The translations under genes were made by a program, and so were the position numbers. From Rostratula benghalensis (Eukaryota > Chordata > Aves > Charadriiformes > Rostratulidae), in assembly GCA_013399305.1 (NCBI GenBank), contig VXAI01000049.1:2720425-2784424 (forward strand): a stretch of 64,000 nucleotides of DNA. Reading direction: 5' to 3'. This document shows, in pieces, positions 57,986 to 64,000 of the stretch. How positions within the stretch are numbered: the first letter of the stretch is position 1; each line of letters starts with the position of its first letter. The notes under the pieces were generated by a model. The model did no database searches and was not told where the DNA came from. It saw only the letters and a list, made by a program, of their open reading frames with translations.

Positions 57986-60530
57986 TCGTTTCTCTGGCTC
58001 TTGCAGTTAATGTGCTTTAGGGAAAAAGAAAGTATTAGGAACTTCCCCTCAAAAATGTGTTGAATAGCCGACAGCATCTCCAACCCCATCTGACTGGGAC
58101 AGTGCTGGAGAAATGTGTGTACATACACGGTGATAGGCATAGCCAAAGAGAGGTACAAAGAGAGTAGTTTCAGAAGAGAAGACAAGTTTGGAAAGAGCAA
58201 AAAAAAAAGTCGAAATATAGTTGAGTACTCAGAATATGGCAGCAAACTAAAGGGAAGTATATAGGTATTCTGCAACAAAGTTTATCTTAGATTCTCTCTC
58301 CTTTACTAAGAATATAAGATAATCCAATTGTATCAGCCTGTTATCTCATCCTGTCTATTAGGTTTGCATAGCCAAATCCTCAACTATAATGCAAATTGTT
58401 GTATCTCAGCTGACTTCAGCAAGTAATAGCAATGTGTACCAGCTGTGTCTCCCTGTGCAGCCCTCTCCATCCCCACCAGCTCTTTGATCTTTTCTGGGAA
58501 GCTCTCCATTGTTCAACCAGTTCTTCTGTTTTTCAGTGCTGAGTTTTAGGATGATTTAGCACCCTCTTCAGTCCTATGAGGTTTGTCTGTTCTTAGCCCT
58601 GTGGTGGTTGCTTTCTAATAGTCAGCCTTCCACTTGTTTCCTTAGGATCTCTTACCTGCATTGCTCTTTCTATGTAGCTACTTAAGCATCTCTCTGTAAT
58701 ATAATTATTTGTATTCTAATAGGTAACTTAACTGGAATATGACTGTTTATAAATAAGCATTGTATATAATTGTATGTAATTCTTTTGTTGCCTACAGCGT
58801 GTTGCTGAAGGGGCTTATGTGAAAATTAGAGAAAGTGTCGTATGATAATCTCATTAATTTTCTTTCTGGGTAGGATAAGTATTTGTTTAGCAGCCACAAA
58901 CTTATTTGACTATGTCAGAGCTTACAAAAGGAGTGTGCCATGTTTGCCTTGTGTGACTTGTTTGCCATGTCAAAGGTACTGTATTTCTGGATAATAAAAG
59001 TCGCAGATTCAGCTACTTAGCTAGATTTTCAGAACAGCTTTGCTGCCATTTGGACACCTCTGTGAGAAAACTACTGGGCCCTGGTAATGTGGCTGGAAAT
59101 AAGGGGGACCAGAATCCGTCTTTGCTGATTTAGGGATGTCTCAATGGTATTTACAGTTTAAAAAATCTGGACCCAGGTGGATTTGTAGTGTAAAAGCCAA
59201 TACCTGTTTCTACTAAGTGAAAGAAAACCCCGTAAACCGATGTATCTGGGGAATAGTGCAGAATGAATGTCTTAACTGTCTAAGCTGCATGAATCTATGG
59301 GTTAAATCATTATTTGTAATTTGAGGTTTCCTGAAAACCTTCTAAAGAGAGACCAGGAAGAAGCTGCACGATTATTTTTGTTTTGCCTAATGAGCCCGGT
59401 TAAGTAGAAGGTCACCTCAAAGTAGAATTTTTCGAGGATACCAGCATTTCCTCATCCTAGACTGTGTCTGATAAAATGGCTGGAACTCGAGACATGTGTG
59501 CTTCACTAATTGAAGGTCATATTAGCATGAATGGGTCTAACCTTGGCTGATAGCTACCATTTCAATTTAATACTGCCTTTTTTATACAGTAGAAATATGT
59601 TTTTCCTACAATAAATGCTTCTCATAATTTGATCTCATAAAATCTAACATAGAATCATATGTTTGCATCTTTCAATAATTTAATCTTCACCCATTGTATA
59701 TAATTAGAATGAATAAATAGAAATAAAATCCACATGTGATAGCAAGATGAAATAATGTCATGTGTGTGTATGTGTATGAAATATCACACAACACTATTTC
59801 AACAGTGAATTAAGGCTTTGTTGATCTTAAGCAGAAAGAAAATCAATTGGATTATAACTTGTAGATTCAGTGAGAGTTTCCAGGATCTTAGAAATGAATG
59901 CAGTGTTCATGAATATGGAAAAGGTTTCCTTGTGGGATTCGGGAATGAAGTGACAGTGCAGCAGCTGGCCAGCAAGTCCGTGTGACTAGTGGGACAAGGG
60001 TATAGATATCAGCCACTGCTGCTAGCACAAGTTAAGGATGTGGCATATATAATGATTTGTTAAGGTGTCTCCTGTGCAAAAGAACTGTTGACTCAATCAA
60101 GGAACACAATAAATAAAACCTCCTATTGTATAGGCTTTATTGTGGACGGGAGCGTTCCTTTGAAGCTTCTGGTGCTGGCTACTGTCAGAAGCAGGATACT
60201 TGCCTCAACGATCCATTGCTTCTAATCAGGTCAGTTGTTTCTTGGGTATCTAAACCTCACACTTACTAGGTATTTAGGTCTTATTTTAGCATTGAGAAGT
60301 GCTCTGAGAAGGGGTATGACTCAGATTGTAACAATTTTAGATTCTATTCAAGTGGCAAGAAGTTAGGTACATTTTTAGAATATTTGGAGCTAATGGAAAA
60401 TAAAGTATTTTGAATGAATTCTAGCTGATAAAACCATGACCCGAAATCAAAATTCTCTGTAAATGTGAAAATGCTGTGCAGTATAATTGGCTAGAATTGC
60501 CAGCTAGATGTTAGAGACGCTAAGCAGTTT
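57986..60530. other. noncoding stretch
   Basis: AT-rich unique DNA with no supported gene. A short TG-rich run lies at 59761-59777. A 169-codon minus-strand frame at 57769-58278 begins in AT-rich DNA and runs into the CpG cluster; it has no domain. Confidence 0.55.
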
Positions 60531-60537
60531 TCAGGTG

Positions 60538-60553
60538 TGCAAATTAGTTTGCA
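60538..60553. promoter_or_regulatory. paired octamer-like inverted motif
   Basis: TGCAAA (60538-60543) and TTTGCA (60548-60553) face each other across TTAG. Each arm is the core of a POU-domain (octamer) site, and the right arm runs directly into ATATAAAA, a TATA-like sequence. POU dimers bind such paired sites; activity is inferred. Confidence 0.35.
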
Positions 60554-61552
60554 TATAAAATAGCTCTGGCAGCTCCCAAAATCAAACCCAGTCCTTTGTG
60601 CCTCTATTTAGTCTTACTCCAGTAGAGCACCCCATCTGAAAGTTGCCTCCTTCCTGATTTGGGACATAATGGAGGACTAGATTAATGATAGCTGGGAAGT
60701 AGCATAATATAGGATCTTAGGAAGGAGAGAAATTTCAGCTGCTTTTGAGCGTCACTGCGTGACTCTTGGAAAGTTTTATCTCACAAGCTGGACTTTTTGT
60801 AAGGACTATAAAAATTTATTAGGGCAATTGGCAGGGAGAGAAGGAGAGGGGAGGGATGGGGAGAGTTCTGCATTTGAATGAGAAGAAATTATAATGGTAT
60901 AGTTAGAAATTGTTTAGAGAGAAGAATTCATGGCCATATTGAAAATGCTGAGCAAGGAGACAACTGTGCATGGATGCCACTCTCTCTGTTTGTGAGTAGT
61001 TGGGCAGCTGGATCCCAAGGCAATTTGGTTGTAACAGATTCTTGCTCACAAAACTCTTTGCTGAAATATGTGGATTCCTGAGGTGTGTCACCCTGAAAAA
61101 AAATAAATCAACATAGGGTTTCTGCAATTTAATTTTGTACACATCAACACATTTCTTGATTATCCTTCAAGCTTTCAAAAGAGATGCCAGTGTTTTCCTG
61201 CAGTAAAATTATGACTTAAGTCTGCATCCAGTTGTTTTTACTCGCAGCACTGTTCTCTGTGGACAGAAGCAGACAATCTGCACAGGCTTTGTTCTCCAGC
61301 CACAGCCCTGGCATATGCTCAGTGACATTGTAGAGACCAAGACATTCGTACAAGCACTGGTTTCCCAAATGCTGTCAGATCAGAAAAATGGTTGACCAAG
61401 CTCTGGTGACTTATTTTTCATAGTTGCTGGGTTTTGTTCTGTTTTGTTAATAATAGGTCAGGGGAAGAAAAGCCTCATTACAGCCACAATATATGCCATG
61501 TGTAAGCTCTAATTTGCAACTGCGGGGGAACGCTGTCTTCTGGACTTGTCAG

Positions 61553-61622
61553 CTGTAGCCAGTGCTTATCACCCCAGAGTTACAACCAGATAGAACGGAA
61601 GGCTGCCTGTCTCTGCTCCCAG
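61553..61622 (+). CDS. candidate coding exon, unrecognised protein (weak)
   Basis: Acceptor CTTCTGGACTTGTCAG ends at 61552 and donor CCCAG then GTACTG begins at 61623. Of three frames, one is open through 70 bases (one leading base, 23 codons, boundary end), with several cysteines (a CSQC start and CLC near the end). The neighbour candidate at 62050 is out of phase with it, so at most one of the two can be right without a further exon. Confidence 0.13.
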
Positions 61623-61639
61623 GTACTGTTCTATTCTGC

Positions 61640-61880
61640 AGTGCCATAGTGAAATATTAATTACATTTATCAGAACAGGATTAAACGTGGAATGAATGAT
61701 TAATCATTTGGCACTGGGATAGATTAAAGTTCTGTCCAGGGTTTGTATGTTCATTAATTACTCGTTAAATCAAAGCGACGCTGCTATCTTTGGAGGAGTC
61801 TTTTCAGCTGGGTTGGTGCAGCAGTTTGTCCAATTGATTTGCTATTTCAAGGTGCTTTCTGTAACAAAATAATTGTCACG
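61640..61880. promoter_or_regulatory. TAAT-rich stretch resembling a conserved noncoding element
   Basis: Homeodomain-type cores are dense: ATTAATTACA near 61655, the perfect palindrome ATGATTAATCAT at 61696-61707, CATTAATTACTCG near 61753 and CCAATTGATTTG near 61829. The stretch is unique, free of homopolymers and has no coding frame. This is the composition of many vertebrate enhancers; conservation cannot be tested here. Confidence 0.3.
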
Positions 61881-62049
61881 ATAATATATTTTGCTTCTTA
61901 AGCATGGTGGGGAAACCTTTAAATGTGTAGTGCATAGTTTACTTCCTTGCAGGTCTTACTCTATTATTTTCTGGTTTGGATGATGCTTTGAAAAGTCATA
62001 GGTACAGGATTTAACATAACACATGCTTGATCAATTTTTGCTGTCACAG

Positions 62050-62116
62050 CGGAAGGGATAGGCTGGAATGATTTACTGGAGCCCCTCAGCAGGGGAACCT
62101 GCTATCAAGAGAGCAG
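62050..62116 (+). CDS. candidate coding exon, unrecognised protein (weak)
   Basis: An ideal donor (GCAG then GTAAGTGTG at 62117) follows 67 bases bounded by an acceptor TTTTTGCTGTCACAG at 62049. Only the frame with two leading bases is open (21 codons, two trailing), including GWNDLLEPLSRGTC. No family is recognised and no phase-matched neighbour was found. Confidence 0.18.
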
Positions 62117-62118
62117 GT

Positions 62119-64000
62119 AAGTGTGAGCCTTCCCTGCTGGTTGGTTACCTACCCAGTACCTCCACTAGCGTGGTCATACTGTGCCAGAAGTGGTGTTACA
62201 TGGTACCACGTGTATTCCTTGCTTGGATATGACACCAGGAGGCACGTATTCATGATTGTGTCTAAAATATGTAGCTTGGAGTGTTTCTTAGCTGACGAGA
62301 TATTTATCAAGAGCTTTGGGAAGGCTCCACCTTTGTGTTGATGGTATCATGTCTGGAGAGATTGTCCTTTGTGGTATTTTCACTTAGTTTTTATAGGGCT
62401 GATGCCAAGACTGGCTAGTGACTGCTTGGGTCTGATGGCACTTTGTGCACATAGTGACACAGACTGAAGGCTGCCAAAGCAGATTCAGCTTCACCTGTTC
62501 TGCCTCGTCTAATGCCTTCTTTTTTTACTGGTGCTGTTCTTCATCATTGCTTATATTAAAAAACTGCTGTGTTGCCCTGAATGGAAGAGCAGAGAACCTT
62601 GTAGTCACACGTGCCATTCAACTCTTGGCTGATATTTTGTGAGTGATAGAAGCCATCCTGTACATACATTTATTTTCTTTGTATAAGGAATTCCTGTTTC
62701 TCCTCAAAAGACCTTTGCTCATGATGTTGAGTGTTTAACAGTGAATCAGGATGCAATTTGCCAGAGTGTGACCCAAGGTTTACTAACACAGCCATGGAAA
62801 TACCTATCTGTCAGCTTTTTGCTTTCTTTGTTCTTGGCACGTGATACTGCAACCTTTTGATGGTCCTGGGAGTATCATTGATACACGAATTCTCTAACTC
62901 ATTTCAAAAGCACTGCATATTATTGAAAGAATCATGAGCTGTAAGATGTTAGTGTTTGTAAGAGGTGCAGGAGTTTTTTAAAAACGGGTTCTGTCCGGGT
63001 TGATGTTGATGTCGCAAAGTGAAGAGAAAATAACAGAGCTGGTCAGGAGCCTGGGTACTTCTAGAAATGAAAAACAGAGAAAAAGAGTCAAAATATGTGA
63101 ACACATTTGAATAGGTTAACCTTCCCCAATCCTGGCCCTGTCACCTCTATTCCTCCCCCCAGGAACTCAGCTGCTTGGGGTGTTGCAAGAACCACAGGGA
63201 GCAACTCCCATGAGTCAGTTATCCTTTTAGCAAAGCTCTGAAATTCCAGGGCTTGAGAAACAATATTGTGAAAGTAGCACTGCTGAGAGATGCTAAAGAA
63301 CACGCCACACTGAAGATGTGAAATACCACACTGAATCAGTAAATAGGCCTCTGACTAACTGGAAACAGTGGGGCGTATTCTCATTTCTGCATCATTTAAA
63401 TAAATCTATGAGTATCAGGGATCAAGTTGTGTGTCCCAGTGGTGCTGTGTCATGAAAGGGTATTCACTAACCAAAATGTAGGGGACGTTGTGGGGGATGC
63501 CTTTTCTGCAAAGCATTTTTCCAGGTTTTGGAGGCTCCTGGATTTGTGAGTTGTCATATTTATTAGTCAGTTCCCACTGCTCACTGTCATTTTTAAAAAT
63601 GACAACACCAGTTTTTGTATCTTGAACTGACTGTGTTGTATTGGTCTGAGTAATAACATTCTTTATTTTTGTCAAGAGCACTTTGTTTATGTACTCTATC
63701 CACAAGGGAAAATATACTTCTGCTACTGCTGCAATGCACAAGGGAAGTTAAATCTAATAAATTAATCTAGATTTCTAGAAACAAAATTAAATTTTCAAAT
63801 AAAGGCAAACTGACAGCTAAAGCATAAATCTTTTATTTAAAATAGAAAATAAGCCCATTCAAATGCAATCAGAGAAGACAGATGTAGGTAAAAAACAAGT
63901 AGAGATAGGATATATGGTGCATAAATTTGCTATGTCTCTGTGATAGATCAAACAGGGTGACCTTAAAAATGTTCCTAAAACATCAGCTAAAATATGAAAT
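62119..64000. other. noncoding stretch
   Basis: Unique AT-rich DNA to the end of the window. A minus-strand frame of 108 codons (63415-63741) has no domain and is read as chance. No repeat family is recognised. Confidence 0.55.

Noticed and set aside
57769..58278. 169-codon - frame and 119-codon + frame over the CpG cluster
   Set aside because: Opposing frames over GC-rich DNA, no domain, no convincing splice site.
1..64000. tRNA, rRNA, CRISPR arrays, telomeric or satellite repeats, LTR retroviruses
   Set aside because: Looked for the usual signatures (tRNA B-box wording, regularly spaced direct repeats, TTAGGG arrays, paired LTRs); none was found by eye.

Overview
This is vertebrate nuclear DNA, most likely from a bird. 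The clearest evidence is a CR1 LINE 3' end at about 23.83-24.14 kb, whose wording (a lone-copy 3' fragment ending in a short ATTCTGTGAT-type tail) is typical of avian genomes. A second, much older CR1 piece lies in reverse orientation at about 20.57-20.86 kb. There are worn MIR/CORE-SINE-like and L2-like remnants. Young SINEs, satellites and long LTR elements are absent, and the sequence is AT-rich and CpG-poor with small CpG-richer spots. There are no bacterial-style genes, operons, CRISPR arrays, tRNAs or rRNAs.

No protein-coding gene could be recognised. The window reads as intronic or intergenic DNA. The longest open frames (about 160-190 codons) lack any recognisable domain and are treated as chance. 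A by-eye search for splice-bounded open exons on the + strand found several well-formed candidates: about 9.12-10.05, 39.17-39.33, 41.33-41.42, 48.71-48.82 and 53.50-55.90 kb. The strongest have a pyrimidine tract plus AG, a GTAAGT-type donor and one open frame only, and several neighbours agree in codon phase. I could not assign them to a protein family, and a few such candidates per strand are expected by chance, so they carry low confidence.

Region by region: 0-9 kb is mostly unique noncoding DNA with a G-quadruplex motif (4.46 kb), a TAAT-rich stretch (4.7-4.9 kb), a small CpG cluster (6.0-6.1 kb), an A/C-rich tract (6.3 kb) and an L2-like remnant (8.8 kb). 9-25 kb holds two candidate exons, several A- or T-runs, a TA microsatellite, a MIR-like remnant, both CR1 copies and a perfect 12-bp hairpin (22.9 kb). 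25-39 kb holds weaker exon candidates, a CpG spot (27.8 kb) and the most interesting site of the window, a compact promoter-like module at 33.23-33.36 kb: a perfect RFX X-box, a second X-box with one mismatch 19 bp later, a CRE-like site and a TATA box, all in order on the + strand. MIR/L2-like remnants follow at 35.1-35.5 kb. 39-56 kb holds the best exon candidates, small tandem duplications and an extended inverted repeat (47.5 kb). 57.6-58.0 kb is the densest CpG cluster. 60.5-61.9 kb is rich in octamer and homeodomain-type motifs and looks like a conserved noncoding element.

If the exon series is real, the 33.3 kb module lies upstream of its best part, which would make it a possible internal promoter of a + strand gene. 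That link is inference only.
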